A stretch of DNA of 64,000 bases from Notospermus geniculatus (taxonomy: Eukaryota; Nemertea; Pilidiophora; Heteronemertea; Lineidae): the NCBI GenBank assembly GCA_002633025.1, contig NMRB01000660.1, positions 123,044-187,043 of the forward strand, read 5' to 3'. The translations under genes and the position numbers were made by a program. This document shows positions 14,965-28,379 of this stretch, piece by piece. The notes beneath the pieces are model-generated. The model saw nothing but the letters and a program-made list of their open reading frames with translations. It was not told where the DNA came from and searched no databases. How positions within the stretch are numbered: position 1 is the stretch's first letter; each line of letters starts with the position of its first letter.

Positions 14965-15374
14965 AGAAATTTAGCAAATTTTCGACCCCAACGGGGTCTT
15001 CTTCAGGCTGGCACTTTCAAGTCGAGCTACCAGAAGTATAATGAGCTGGATCCCAACATTACAAGTAAATGTGGAATATTCAAGCATCTTGTATCCAACG
15101 CATTTCACAGCCTCACATCGACAAGTCGATGATACGGGTGATGATTTAGCTGTGGTGGATGTCTTAAAATACCCAAGACGTGAATCACATAGGCCTACAT
15201 GCATGTATGAAGACACCGAACAGAAAATGAAAAACCAGTAATCAAAAGTCTTGATGCCAAACAAACACCACACCTTACACGACAGGCCTAATTTAAAAAA
15301 AATCATTTTCCATGGCACTTTTTTTTAAAGTTGGTGCTCGAGCAAATTAGCTAGTTTGGAGAAAATGACCTTAC

Positions 15375-15513
15375 CTGTTGATGGTGGGGGTGCCCACGTG
15401 TACCCCGTGCTTGTTGTTGAGCTCCTGCTGGAGGGTCGCGAGTCAGGGCCGTTGTACGACTGATTAAGAAGACCCCCCTGCCCTATGGGGGGCAAAATAG
15501 TCCTGTCACCCAT
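15375..15513 (-). CDS. Orphan N-terminal coding exon, unknown protein
   Basis: An ATG at 15513 (minus) opens a 46-codon exon that starts MGDRTILPPIGQGG and then becomes rich in serine, threonine and proline. It ends at a canonical donor (CAG|GTAAGG) with the intron beginning at 15374. The composition and the clean donor suggest the first coding exon of a real gene with a disordered N-terminus. Later exons would lie at lower coordinates, but I could not identify any. I do not recognise the family. Confidence 0.35.
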
Positions 15514-17556
15514 CTTCTAAAAGTAATCCGGAATTACTCCCGCATTGTGTAACCGGTGTGTGAACTTGGAAGTCAAGAGGTAGTGTTATCCGCGAAGTCG
15601 AGGTGGCATACGATTTTCTAAATAAATCAGAAATATCGCCTACACTCTTGTCAAATATACTTTTGCTTCGGTTCCTTGCGTAATCAATCTTTTCAGACTT
15701 TCTGTCAGTGCCTCTTTGATAGAAGCATCACTGCGACACCACAAAAATCGGCGACTCTTGTTCAAAACATTCCGTCGAAGAAACGGCAGTTATTCCTTCA
15801 GGAATTCAAACGTGGAAGTAGAATCAATCCTGTGAGAAAAAGTCGTTTTGGACTCACCGCGATGAGCTGTCAAACGCTGTAAGCAGCCAGCGATTGAGAG
15901 TGGCGTCTTCTCCCGCCGCAGATAGGTAATCACCGCAGCTCCACCTCTCTCTGCGATGTCACCTCCAAAGTGTGCCCGAGCTGTTCATGAGATCGTTTAT
16001 CCACCTTCTTTCAAACGGTTACCGCTGTGATAACTCGTCACAAGTAGCCTTACCGAGAGCTAGCATTGAACATTGAATATAGAATTGACACCATAGCATT
16101 CTATTCAGCGAGATCAGTCGCACGCAATGTTATTAATACATATAGGTCTATACCCTTTCTGCCGGGACTCTTGAGCTCAAATGTGTTGTTTAAGAATGGT
16201 TGGGGGTATATTGTTCGTGCGATTTCGGGCAAGACGCCTAGGCCTAAGTGGATTCGTCTCTCTGGGCGACGTAGGCCGTTTAGGCACTGAAGCGCATGTG
16301 TCGTCCGTAGAAATCATAAACAATATTACTTTACAGTCAAGTCACGTCTAATTTAATCTCCAGGCTTGATTTTTAAGCCATATTAATGCATATTCATTGG
16401 TCTGACCCAAAAAGAAAATTTGGCGTTTCTCGTCCTAGTTTTTTTCTTTGATTTATTGGCAATGAGGTTAACTTGCTATCGCAGGGGTGCCGGCATTGTT
16501 GCCAAACAAGCCATCATTAGAGGGTCCTCTTCTTTGAACATCCTTTGGTATCTGCATGTATCAGCGTACACGTATTGCCATCTCGCTTGGGAAATTGGAA
16601 TCACTATCGGTCTTCGAGGTAAATACTTGCCGCGGAGAAGCCGAATCCAAATTTATTTGGCCTCCAAGGATTTGCGGCTGAGTTAATTTAATCCAGCCGA
16701 GAATAATTGTAACATGACTTTTTTTTCAACCAGGATCGACGTTATCTCCTACGTTTGGCAATTTATAATTCGTGCACGTGTTGTGATTTTCCGTTGTTTT
16801 GGAGGGTTTTTCAAGGAAGTCTGTCTCACTTCATTTTGCGGTAAAAATGCTAAGTTGTGCTGAAATCAGATTGTTTGACAACAGCAAAAGATACATGTAT
16901 CATCATGTTCTGGCGGATTTGTTACATGTAGCTGTTTACCTCAGGCATGAGATTAAACTGTAACCCTGCAATAGGAATTCGTCGTTGTATGAAAAATAGT
17001 CCTAGTGGTAGACGCTGGAACTAAACTGAAATACATTCTGCTCACCCCTCAGGTTGGCGCTCTTGTCAATCAGGGATGAAATCAAAGGCAATGTCAAGTT
17101 AACATTTAATCCATGTTTTATTCATATAACAGCTTCCTTTTGGGCTGCGTAGTTGGATTTGCTCCAACACACACCGCCATTTTTCATTCATTAAGGCGGA
17201 AGGCCACATCCAGTTCCTGGAAGTATACACTATAGAGAATGCATGGAGGTAGTATTGAGAAGGAGCGAACACGGACCCCACATCAAACAGTACAATCATC
17301 GTTCCGCTGTTTGCTAAAGTGATTAGGGGGACAATAGGCTAATAACGCCGCACGATGGTCGGAAAAAGCCGATCTAATCTTCGGTAATTTCCGTGTGCAG
17401 TCAGCACTTCCCTTGTACAATGGTCAGAGTCCAAACAATAGAAGGGAACAATGGCAGTGGACGTTGCCTACGCACGAAAACTGAAAAATTCATCGTTTTC
17501 ATCGCGTCAAAAACAGCACCTCGCAGCATCTCGCACTGAAACGACCACCCGTATAT
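15514..17556. other. Non-coding stretch with no gene supported
   Basis: No coding region is supported. It may include the 5' flank or UTR of the minus-strand exon at 15375-15513. Confidence 0.4.
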
Positions 17557-18547
17557 NNNNNNNNNNNNNNNNNNNNNNNNNNNNNNNNNNNNNNNNNNNN
17601 NNNNNNNNNNNNNNNNNNNNNNNNNNNNNNNNNNNNNNNNNNNNNNNNNNNNNNNNNNNNNNNNNNNNNNNNNNNNNNNNNNNNNNNNNNNNNNNNNNNN
17701 NNNNNNNNNNNNNNNNNNNNNNNNNNNNNNNNNNNNNNNNNNNNNNNNNNNNNNNNNNNNNNNNNNNNNNNNNNNNNNNNNNNNNNNNNNNNNNNNNNNN
17801 NNNNNNNNNNNNNNNNNNNNNNNNNNNNNNNNNNNNNNNNNNNNNNNNNNNNNNNNNNNNNNNNNNNNNNNNNNNNNNNNNNNNNNNNNNNNNNNNNNNN
17901 NNNNNNNNNNNNNNNNNNNNNNNNNNNNNNNNNNNNNNNNNNNNNNNNNNNNNNNNNNNNNNNNNNNNNNNNNNNNNNNNNNNNNNNNNNNNNNNNNNNN
18001 NNNNNNNNNNNNNNNNNNNNNNNNNNNNNNNNNNNNNNNNNNNNNNNNNNNNNNNNNNNNNNNNNNNNNNNNNNNNNNNNNNNNNNNNNNNNNNNNNNNN
18101 NNNNNNNNNNNNNNNNNNNNNNNNNNNNNNNNNNNNNNNNNNNNNNNNNNNNNNNNNNNNNNNNNNNNNNNNNNNNNNNNNNNNNNNNNNNNNNNNNNNN
18201 NNNNNNNNNNNNNNNNNNNNNNNNNNNNNNNNNNNNNNNNNNNNNNNNNNNNNNNNNNNNNNNNNNNNNNNNNNNNNNNNNNNNNNNNNNNNNNNNNNNN
18301 NNNNNNNNNNNNNNNNNNNNNNNNNNNNNNNNNNNNNNNNNNNNNNNNNNNNNNNNNNNNNNNNNNNNNNNNNNNNNNNNNNNNNNNNNNNNNNNNNNNN
18401 NNNNNNNNNNNNNNNNNNNNNNNNNNNNNNNNNNNNNNNNNNNNNNNNNNNNNNNNNNNNNNNNNNNNNNNNNNNNNNNNNNNNNNNNNNNNNNNNNNNN
18501 NNNNNNNNNNNNNNNNNNNNNNNNNNNNNNNNNNNNNNNNNNNNNNN
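17557..18547. other. Assembly gap (991 N)
   Basis: A run of undetermined bases. Long open frames spanning it are artefacts of the N run. Confidence 0.99.
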
Positions 18548-19796
18548 AAGGCAGCAAAACAGCAATGAAAGGGTAGGCTAATACAATATGATTGATGACG
18601 ACAGATCAGGTTAAAAAATGTCATTTACAGGTTGTGTGAATGATACTTCTACACTCCATCTTATCACATCTCTGCTTGGTGTCCACAATCTATCAAGTTG
18701 TATTCCTTGAATAATCATACTTGTTTCATGCTATACTGAATAATATTATAGTGAAAATGAGTAACACGTTCTGTTTGAACGACAGTGTGCACAGTGATAC
18801 ATATTTACATAGCTATACACAGTGACGGAGTACGTGCAGTGACAGAATACGTAATATACTAAATGACACCAGACGATTAAATGACACCAGAGGGGTGACT
18901 GGCAATTATTGGTGAATTTTGTGGGGGTAAAATCATAATTGACAATTATTTTGTGCGGGTTAATAAATCAGTAAGAAGAGAAATGGTTCACCAATGTATG
19001 TTTACATGTACATGTACATGTATATGTACATGTACATGTACATGTACTTTCATATTTTCGTACATTCGGTGAGGAAACGTGTTTGTTCCTCGTTTTTGAC
19101 TGGATGTGAAAGGTTAATACATGTATGTCGTAAATATTGAGGCCAAATGTTTGTATATCATTATGCAACCAGGGAATTTTCCAGTCTTACCAATCCGTAC
19201 GCATTACATTTCATTGACAAAAGTCTCAAAATGTAATTCACGGGCCTACCTCATTTCTGTGGCCACGTACAACTCACGACGAACAAAAATGTTTTGGTTC
19301 TTCTATTGGTCATGGCGACAGATAAAGCAAGTGGGCTAAAATTATGCAGTCATAAAGACGTACACACTGATGTGTACATGTACGTACATGGGTACGTACA
19401 TGTATGTATGCACGCCCTAATCCCATTAATGTTCTTGCAGCACATGACAAAAGCAAGACTTCATCAACAGCGTGCAAGTACAAGTACAAGTACAAGTACA
19501 TATCAAAGTACATGTATACAATGGAGTACAGCATGTTTGCATTTAAAATATGTTCGTGCTTTTACGTATTCTCGATTGGGTTGAATTAGGATTTACATGT
19601 ACATTCATGTAAATTTAAAAGAGATACTATTTTGTATTTTGAATTTTGAACAGGCCCACACTAAGGTTTTTTCTATCACTGTCTGTTGGCTGTACCAATG
19701 GAGTTCTCAACAAAAGGCGTGGATGAAATTGCACTCGAGCCCGAGATAGGCCTACTTCAAAACCGCGTGTCCAAAACCTGCAGTCGGTTTCCGATG
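18548..19796. repeat. Non-coding stretch with ACATGT microsatellites
   Basis: No gene is supported. A (ACATGT)n-type microsatellite occupies about 19003-19047, related GTACAT tracts lie at about 19371-19411, and a GTACAA tract lies at about 19473-19499. These are palindromic hexamer repeats. The open frames rich in Y/T/C or K/Y across them are repeat translations. Confidence 0.75.
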
Positions 19797-21695
19797 TTAT
19801 CGGGACCTATGAAGGTGGCCTGCTCTACGCCGTACGTCTCCCTCCGCATTCTCTGGTTTCGTTCCGTTGTTTTCTCCCTGTTTTAGCCTCATGGATTCTT
19901 CCTTCTTCTCCTCTCGCTTTGTCCTCATCTCCGCAGCCACGACGATGATGAGTCTGTACATCTGCAGAATGCACACCAAGATGTTCTTCCCCGTGAAGAA
20001 GTAGATGGTGTACGTGTTGATTCCGTAGAGACAGATTGCAATCAGTCGAATGGCGAGAAACGGTGCATCCAGCATGATCAACATGACTATTATACTCCAA
20101 GTCTCGTTTTCGCAGCAGAAACACCCGGATGATGATTTCTTTTTAACAGGCTCAACTTCAATTTCTACGGGGGTGATGTTGCCGTCTGTCTCATCTGCGA
20201 CTTGGGTGTTCCTATTACCTCCAACATGGAACGCCTGTCCTCGCGTGGCAGTCAAAACCAACGTAAACTGCATGAGGGACCATGACCATGCCGCCAAGAT
20301 AGCGAACGTGAAATAAATGTGCTTGACCAGGCCTGGCTCGTCAAATATCCCGAGAAGTTCCACGATGTCTGCAGCAAGACCAAGGTATACCAGGAGAAGC
20401 TGGGAGAGCTGGTCGCGGGTGATGTGGTTGCGTTTCAGGGGCATCAGCCATCTTGATATGATGAGAAGACACAGCATTACCTGCTCAACAAACTGGGTCC
20501 ATTGACTGGGTTCGAATTTAATGTAGGAATTCAGCTGAAATATAGTGAAAAAAGGTGGCTTTTTCATCTCTTAGGGATCCTGTTCGTTTGGCTTTGGTAG
20601 AGAAAGCATAATTTCATATTTCCAAAAATAGTTGCGAAACATCACCTTTACTGTCACCAAAACAGACCGAAGAATGAGCAAATTCCGCAGACTTCAACGA
20701 CTCCTGCTGACCAATTGGGGTCAAGATGGATATGAAAAATACACTCACCTCATCAAATAATTCAATGCCAGTTGTTGAATTTTGTGAACGGTTGGCTTTG
20801 AGTGAGCTGACGTGGTCTTGTCTAGCCTTCTCGTCGTAAAGCCTACCCAGCTCTAACCACCAAATGCATGGCAGAGTTGTGCCCAAATAGAAGAAGATGC
20901 TGGGACTGAACCTGGAATTAGGTGTGGAAAACGATTGAAAACTGAGGGTAGAGAAATGATTTTGTGCAGTAAGATGTTTGTTAGAAGTAAGTTCATATGA
21001 ATCTATTGTCATCGATAAGTTACTCTTCATTCCACATCCGATTGGCGCGAGGTTTATGGCCGATACCTCCACAACGGCTGGGTCAAATTTTACGCACTAT
21101 ATATCATTCGATTTGTCTTTTTGGCCGCTACAGGCATCATCGCTGTCATTTTCCCTAAAAACGTGACACAAAAAAGTTCTTCTACCAATCACAGTTCGTG
21201 TTAACGGCCTAAATGGCGGTCATTTTGAAATGACGCAATGCATCGCGCATGTCTAAACTGCACTGAACATCGTGGCGAAATGAAATGGGTTTTGAGAAAG
21301 GGATCCGTTATGTCGGCCTTACACAAAAAATGAAGATAGCAGAAAGATACCGACAAGAAAGACAAGTCAATTGACGAATGTTTTGTCAAATTTGACCCAG
21401 GAGATATCGGCCGAAAACCTCGCGCCAGTCGAATGTGGAATGAAGTCTAGTTGAAAGACAGCTGCGAAGTTCACTAAAACAGTATAAAAGGCTTGACTTA
21501 CCATTTCCATTCTTCACCTTTACGTCGCAGCAAGATGTAGAACAGGTCGATGAGCGTGCCGAGCAAAGAAAGTAGGTGGAGCCAGTATATTTGGTCACCC
21601 TTGTATTCCACTACCCGCCAAACAGCTAAGAGAGCATGGACGATCAAAATCAGCCTTGCCAAAATGGCTTTTACGATATCCACCACAACAAACAT
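19797..21695 (-). CDS. TMEM26: Transmembrane protein 26 (TMEM26), three exons
   Basis: Three minus-strand exons join in phase: 21695-21502, 20911-20749 and 20534-19797 (stop at the end). They encode 364 residues, close to the roughly 368 of vertebrate TMEM26. The ATG at 21695 opens the family N-terminus, a hydrophobic segment followed by VWRVVEYK. Exon 2 continues with FSPSIFFYLGTTLPCIWWLEL, and exon 3 carries the family hallmark RDQLSQLLLVYLGLAADIVE, then WSWSLMQFTLVLT and FFTGKNILVCILQMYRL. All junctions are canonical: GTAAGT and GTGAGT donors, and TTCCAG and TTTCAG acceptors. Several membrane helices are visible and the C-terminus is charged and probably cytosolic. In mammals the protein is a multipass membrane protein of poorly known function, used as a beige-adipocyte marker. 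Family assignment is firm; function in this animal is unknown. Confidence 0.92.
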
Positions 21696-24600
21696 TTTAA
21701 CCTCAACCTCTTAGAACTGACTTGCTTGAATGTGTACACAGTCCAGCTGGACGACCGCAAATACTATCCTGAGAGTTGATGCAGGGCCGGTGCAACGAAA
21801 AAATTCTCCCCAGCTTCCACAAATTCACTCACTCCAGTATAGGGTTGTCCTCGTCGTGGGCGAATCTTAAATCTCTCTTCTCGGAGGAATGTTTCCTTTT
21901 AGCCTTGGTCTCTTCCGGGATTGGAGGGAAGAAATCCTTTCCGAATAGGGACTATTAGTCACGAGGCGGTCGCGCTTGTCATGCTCAAAAACTGCAAGTA
22001 GAGAATAATGGCCCAGTTACCAAAGCATTCGTCTTCATATCCACATCACGTTCTTATGTCATCCAGTTCGACCATATGCATACGTAATATCATATGGCCA
22101 TTGGACCACATAATATTGCGAGCAACATATGGTTACACCCCATATGGTGGCATCATTGTCGGAGATATCATTTGTGAACGTAACTACTGTCACTAATGCT
22201 TGTTGAAGCGTTAAACATGTAAATGGCCATTACGTTGTTCCATAGCACGACATATGGGCCTACTGGTAGCTCATCATAGGGCGACAGGTTTATTAGAAGC
22301 ATATTGTAACATTTTATTCATTCTCAGAAGAAGAAATGATTTTTTTACATCAGAGACAAATGGGTGGCTTGTTTTGGATGAAATTCGGAGTGCAAGAATT
22401 ACATGTAGGTCTTGTCGACTTTTACGCGGCGGAGTTTGGGTGTGTCCCCCTACATTTTGATAATAAGCAGATACAAAAATTCACCAGATATCAACCTGAC
22501 TACCTCAGCGTACGGAATTTCATGCATTCAGTTTGATTGCTTTTTCTATCTGCTGCACAAGAAGCCTACGGTCCTGCAGAAGAAAACAAACTCCCCTCCA
22601 ACCTTACAACATCACTGAGGCGCGCAGCACATCCAAGTCAAGATGGAACTTCATGTTCATGATATCATTTTTCTAGTATCTATTTCGAATCTGCACTCAA
22701 TGTTTTTTTCTAGGGTTCACAATGATCCGAGAAGGTTGTAAAATTGGTCGGATCCGACCTACCTTGGTTATATTTTGTGCTGGAAATCCTGGTAGCCTAT
22801 ACCATTGTTTTTTCAGACAAGACTAATTACAATATGTGTTTTGATATCACTGGTTGTATCTTGAATGCGGGTTAGTCGGAGGTCAGATTGCCAGGTGGTG
22901 AAAGTAAGCCCTAATCGTTAGCTAACCAGTGTAGGAATGCTTTGACCGGGTACTTTGTACATTTGTGCTGAGCAGATAAATACAGTTCATCACACTTATA
23001 TTACAATGTTGATGGTTGTTAATTACCTGCGAACGTGTTTAACATTCCTCGTGTGTGGTTTGTTCGTGGTGTGATTTGGACACCACCGATTCGTCGGTTC
23101 AAAAATATTCCTAAATCAACAGATCAAATTAGTGTATGGTGTTAAATTGATCAGAAATTGATTTGGTGATTTGATGAATAGACCAGTAACATAATTTAGT
23201 GATTTTCTGTTATGTAAACAGCCAGACTGCTGTATGAAGACGTGATTTATAGGCCCGCATTGTGATGTTCGTGTTGCACTGTATGGGATTTGTCCTTCCT
23301 CTTGTTTTTCCAGTTGGTGACCTTGTACGTGGAGAGTGGGAAGAATGAGAAGCCGTCACTCTTATCTCATTTTGCTAGTGTTTACATTAGTTGTGTCGTA
23401 ATGTATTCGTAGTTGTGATTTGTGAGCACCAACGGGCCAACATTCAACAAACTCTCAGTGCAAAGTGCTATCAGGCTGCTGGACATTCAGGGACAAAGCT
23501 CCTTTTTAAATTACAATTTGACCTTTCTTGCCGTTGGGACACCCAGTATTCGGTAACGTCGAAGGGGAGGGGAGGATTTGCCCAACGCCCTTTTCTAGCT
23601 CCTTGTTGCAGTAGCCCTGCTAAAAACCGGAAGTCCTAAATCCCGAACCGCAGAAACGCCCATCCAAAACCCGAACCTCGTGTTATGGTGAATTGTCAGT
23701 ATCTTTTCCGTCTGGCGCGCAACACGCACCACATTACATGTAAACTGGTAGCAGTCTCCCATTTACAGTAGGCTTAGATGGTAATGCATCTGTCCTTTTG
23801 ATGTCAAAACCCATGTTTATTTAGCTGGTGTTCAATACCAGGCATCAAGGAAGTCTCATCACAACCTGTAAAGCTTGGGCAAGTTAGCCACTGTTCGCTG
23901 TGAAAACCAACATACGACTCTTTTTTTATCCGGTCTATTCATTAGAATAGGTCTTTGAAATGGCTGTCATTATCAGAAAGGATCAGTAATTAAAAATTAC
24001 CTACGATGCTTTGACTGGCCTACATCATGTACGTGTACATCTACATCTATGATGTACATGACACGACGCGTACTGCGTGCACTGACAAGACGGGTTGGAA
24101 TAAAAAATTGAAAATACGATTCACTCTCACTACACGGGGATGCGTATATATTTCGTAGGCCTACTCTGTCTCCTCGCGCAACCAAATTGCTCCGTCCACT
24201 TCAACTACCAAAAAATAATGATAATAAAAAAACAACAACACAGCAGACGTTACACCAGCACCAGATGTCATACTGGTCGAATGGTTTTAACAATTTGATT
24301 ATCGACCGACGCTTCCCTGGTAGATGTGTGAAGCCAGGGCATATGGGACCGATCTGTTCAAATTGAGTGGTGGTCATTGTTTTACGTAAGCAGTTACGCT
24401 GTCCTTAACAAAGTTCGATTGGAGTTGACATCGGTAGCACACCAGCCAGCAGCACGAACTGTGTGGTCGCTATAGCATGATTTATGTGGTCCGGAAATGG
24501 GTAGTTACTAGTTTTACTCCCCTTTCTCTCATGTCAAGCAAGCGGACATTCGAGCAGTGAAGTACATGTATATTGGGATCTTCTTGTGCGCGTTGCACCC

Positions 24601-27600
24601 CAGCCTTGCTTTGTGTAATCATTAAGGAATCAACAAGGTTCAGCTAGTTGAACGATGAATCAAGGAATCAACAAGGTTCAGTTAGTTGAACGATGAAGTA
24701 ACTGAGGGATCCACTTCACGTGTTGCCACCAGATGTCTCTCACTGCCTGAATTTTGGCTTTACGTAATTAGGCAGGGGCTTCAACTTTTTTTATGGTAGT
24801 GGGGTACATGAATCTGTCAACTTGATCCTTGAATTCCATTTCTGGGGACAACAGAACTATTTTCAGCACGATTAGTGTTCCACGTGCAAATGTACGTTAG
24901 CCTATTCAAATGTGCACAGATCCCCCTGCGCTATCATCGTTCGTGAGGTTCTCATTAATTCAGTCCTTTTGTATCATAAGGTCAACTGGTCTGAAAATAT
25001 CAAAATTTGCACTGAACATCCAGAAGGGTCTTGCCGAGTCAGAATGCAAATCTGTTGAGGTTTAAAAGGGATACTGTCCACATTTATAAAATGCTAAATT
25101 TGTAAGTTGGATCTTTATGTTTGATTCCTTTATGGTGTAATGTACATGTATTACAACAGCTAAACGGATTGTATTGTTGATGTAGTTACGATTTAGGCGC
25201 TTTAATCCCCGCTTCTGAATTCCAAATTTTCCTGAACGATCCAAACCTCACCGCCACTTGTTCATGTCTTCAAAGTTTTAAAGTGGAAGAAATTGACAAT
25301 GAAGGTCTTTGAATTTTAGAAAGCACACAGAACTCGCATGTGAAGTGGATAGAATCGTGTGAATCGGGTAATCGTCTTCGCATGAGGTGCAATTACTGCG
25401 TATCTGATAAGAGCTCATAGGGTGAAGAGTCGAATTCGCGGTTTAAGTGCATGCATCAATCTTTAAGAATTCCGATTTCATACCAGAATACATTCAGCAA
25501 CGCGCAGGCTGTTTTTGAAATGCGCCCCATGCAATAATAATATGCTAAAAAGTTAAACTAGTAAGGAAGGAACTTATTTCCTCGATGGAATGAACCTTTC
25601 TGGGGGACATTTTTTTGAATAGAATATTCCCATTGAGGATCACTCTGATGTTAGTACAATCAGGAAACGGATCCAAGACCTTGGGACAAGGGTCACCTGC
25701 AACCTCTTTATTGAAAATATTGATGGCCGGATCAATTTAAAGAAGGCTTTCAAATGTTAAAAAAAATCATAAATTTATCACAAAAATATGCGCCGATCCC
25801 TCATTGGATCAGCGCCTGGATGTAGATGCCAACTACTGTTGAAATAAAGCTGAAATTCATGTTATTTCCTCTGAAAATGATGAAACAAGGTTGACTTACC
25901 TTTCAAGTGCTCGTAGAGTAATTTGTTTGCAAGAGAGCCTCAGACCAGTTCCACCAAACTGCTTGCTCACCGAAGTGTGTGTGGCATATGACTGTATCGT
26001 GTCTTTCAGCGTCACTTTATCCAATAAACCTCGCCCTCTCTGTTCCAAGGGACTTCTTCCAACGAAATAACTTTTGACTCGTAATTCTCAGTAATCCAAC
26101 GAAAAAAGGTATCGGAACGGAAGTATTAATCACATTTGTTCCACAAGGGGGCGTATTGTACCCTGTGAGCACCACCAAACTCGATTGTATCATCCATCAA
26201 GTAATTGCCCAGCTCACTGGACCAACTGGTGTATCTGTTACCACTGGTATAGGCTGAAGTGATTTACAGGGTGTGAGAGGCCTCGCCGTAAATCACGGAA
26301 CTCATACATGTAACTGAACGTGTATGGACCACTACAATATGTAAACGACTTGATGCTAAATTTCATGCCAAGGGTTGTTTGTAACTTTCCACTCATATCT
26401 TCCCCACAGGACCGAAGGGTACTCAAAAAAAAATATCCCTCTTTGTTGAAAATTAATCAATGGGCTATTTGACTGCCACCTGTGAGTAGTTCTGTTCATT
26501 ACGACTTTGCTTCGAACTTAGTAGCAATGGATGATGACAGATAGTGGGACAAATGAATAAAAACTAGTATGCTTTTACTTGAATTTTGCAATTAAAAATG
26601 TATTAGGCAATGCTGTACAAATCTGAAGTGAAAGCATTTGCTAGCTTTTATTCATATGACCCAGTGTGTGGTGACATGGACCCAAGGAAAAAGTAACTAA
26701 CAAGTCAATTGTTTCGAGGCAGTATAATCGTTTAATAATTAGTAGGAACCACACACTACTCAGTCACTATCGTCACTATGACCACACCACCCTCAGCAGT
26801 GGTGTGGTCAGGATTTCTGTGTGTCTATATCTCCTTTTACTTTTCCGACGTTTTAGCTGAAACGGCTTCATGTAATTTTTCTACGTTTAAGCTGAAACGG
26901 CTTCATGGAATCAAATCAGACTTGTAACAATATGTGTCTTAATTGTCTCCAGCCCGGAAAGGAGTCCTGCGCCATTTGGACCAATATTCGAGCAGTTATA
27001 TTGACTTTTGGAAGCAAGACTTCTTCGTCGTCGTTGAACTCTGATCTCCGTCACGAGCGGCACACAGGAGTAGAAGCAGAACCATTCTGTCTGTCTTTGC
27101 CACCATTTGAAAAGGCTCAACCAAATCCAGCCAGACTGTTGACGTGAAGACCATTTTAGCATACAATCAGTTCATCCATGCAATGGTTTATCGTTTAAAA
27201 AATTCTAAAGATTTTTTTCTCAACACATTTCCATGTCATAGGGAGCGGCCATAGTCTACAGGCTTGTCTGCAAGTGCTTGTCTGCAAGTAAGTAAATAGA
27301 GCGAGGAAATCTTCCTGATCATGCTGATCGGCTCAAGGAATGTAAGGTGTCTCTGTGATCAATACAACTCTGGAACAGCTGGGCCAGTTCACATAATTTT
27401 TGTTCAGTCAGTCATACCTGAGAATTAAACAGCTCTTCACTCTGGTTACAAATTCACATATCCATTTGTTCATCCGCATTTGCCGATTTCCTATTTTCCA
27501 ACATTTTTATTTCATGGTGTAAGAACAAGTGTGCACTCTATCGATTATCGCGGACGAACCCGATGGTAGTGCTGTGTGGGTCGGCTCAAAGGTCCATGGA

Positions 27601-27888
27601 TGAGCGTGATCTTTTTTGGGCTTCAAAATTCCGTTCGAATAGTTATAGCGATGTGGTCAAGTTCATGCGTCTTAACTCGACAAGGAAGACAACACTAACA
27701 TGTCACTGACGAACATCCTTCACTCGCTGTCGATTTTCCTTGGAATAACTAATTTTTCTGACATGGTTGTTTTCAAATCAATCCGCTGGCCTCTTTACGC
27801 CAGGCAAAATCAGAGGTAACAGGTGCACTCGTAGCGAGTTCGGTAAAGACGTCGCTTGGTGGAATGCCAGTTGTATATCGTCACAAAC
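21696..27888. other. Non-coding stretch with no gene supported
   Basis: About 6.2 kb between TMEM26 and the DED-domain gene shows no exon I can support. Small direct duplications are present: a 37-bp unit at about 24621-24695 ('ggaatcaacaaggttcag') and a unit containing 'aagctgaaacggcttcatg' at about 26855-26906. The 5' flank and promoter of TMEM26 should lie just above 21696. Confidence 0.5.
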
Positions 27889-28379
27889 ATGGAAGACGAA
27901 ATTAAGCAACGGGCTCATGAGCTGTATGTCAAACTTGGCTTTCAGATAGTGGATGCAAATTTAACTGATATAAAAGCTTGCGTTCAGAGTGTCATTCTTC
28001 CAGGAGACGTACAACATTGTCACCGATTTGTAGATATCTGTCAGAAATTATCACAGTAAGTCTAAAATGTTGGCCTATCACTCCGTACATTCTAGATCTA
28101 TCGGTCATCGGCAAGAACATGGGTCGGCCTACTTCAGTTTTCTACATGTGTACTTGATGTTCAGGATACTGTAGTATTCTGTGAATTTCTGAGAGCAGCC
28201 GATCAAGTGACCTCAGTGATAAAAACCCTCAAAACATGAACTTCCCAACTTCGTTCGCAGGTTACAGAAGATAGGTCCGAAGAACCACACTTATCTGCAC
28301 AGAGCCCTCTCGACCGTTGGTCGAGAGGATCTCGCGAAGATTGTGAAGGATTTTGATAGGGAGGTGAATGATACCATCG
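27889..28379 (+). CDS. Death-effector-domain (DED) protein, first two coding exons
   Basis: Exon 1 (27889-28055) starts at an ATG and ends at a GTAAGT donor. Exon 2 (28261-28379) follows an acceptor ending TTCGCAG and ends at another GTAAGT donor. The phases agree (2, then 1 left over). The 95 residues form a single death-fold module: helix-like segments at about 3-17 and 24-36, then FVDICQKLSQLQ, the loop residues IGPKN, HTYLHRAL, and finally GREDLAKIV. The last carries the RxDL motif typical of DEDs of FADD and caspase-8 type. This points to an apoptosis or innate-immunity adaptor. No downstream exon was identified, so the rest of the protein is unknown. CARD or another death fold is the alternative. 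Confidence 0.6.

Noticed and set aside
17401-18624. Long open frames across 17.4-18.6 kb
   Set aside because: They exist only because the N run has no stop codons.
19003-19047. Possible CRISPR-like or regulatory array
   Set aside because: Pure ACATGT microsatellite without spacers.
22254-22618. Overlapping 66-68 residue plus-strand frames
   Set aside because: No domain, no splice partners and three frames open at once, as expected by chance.
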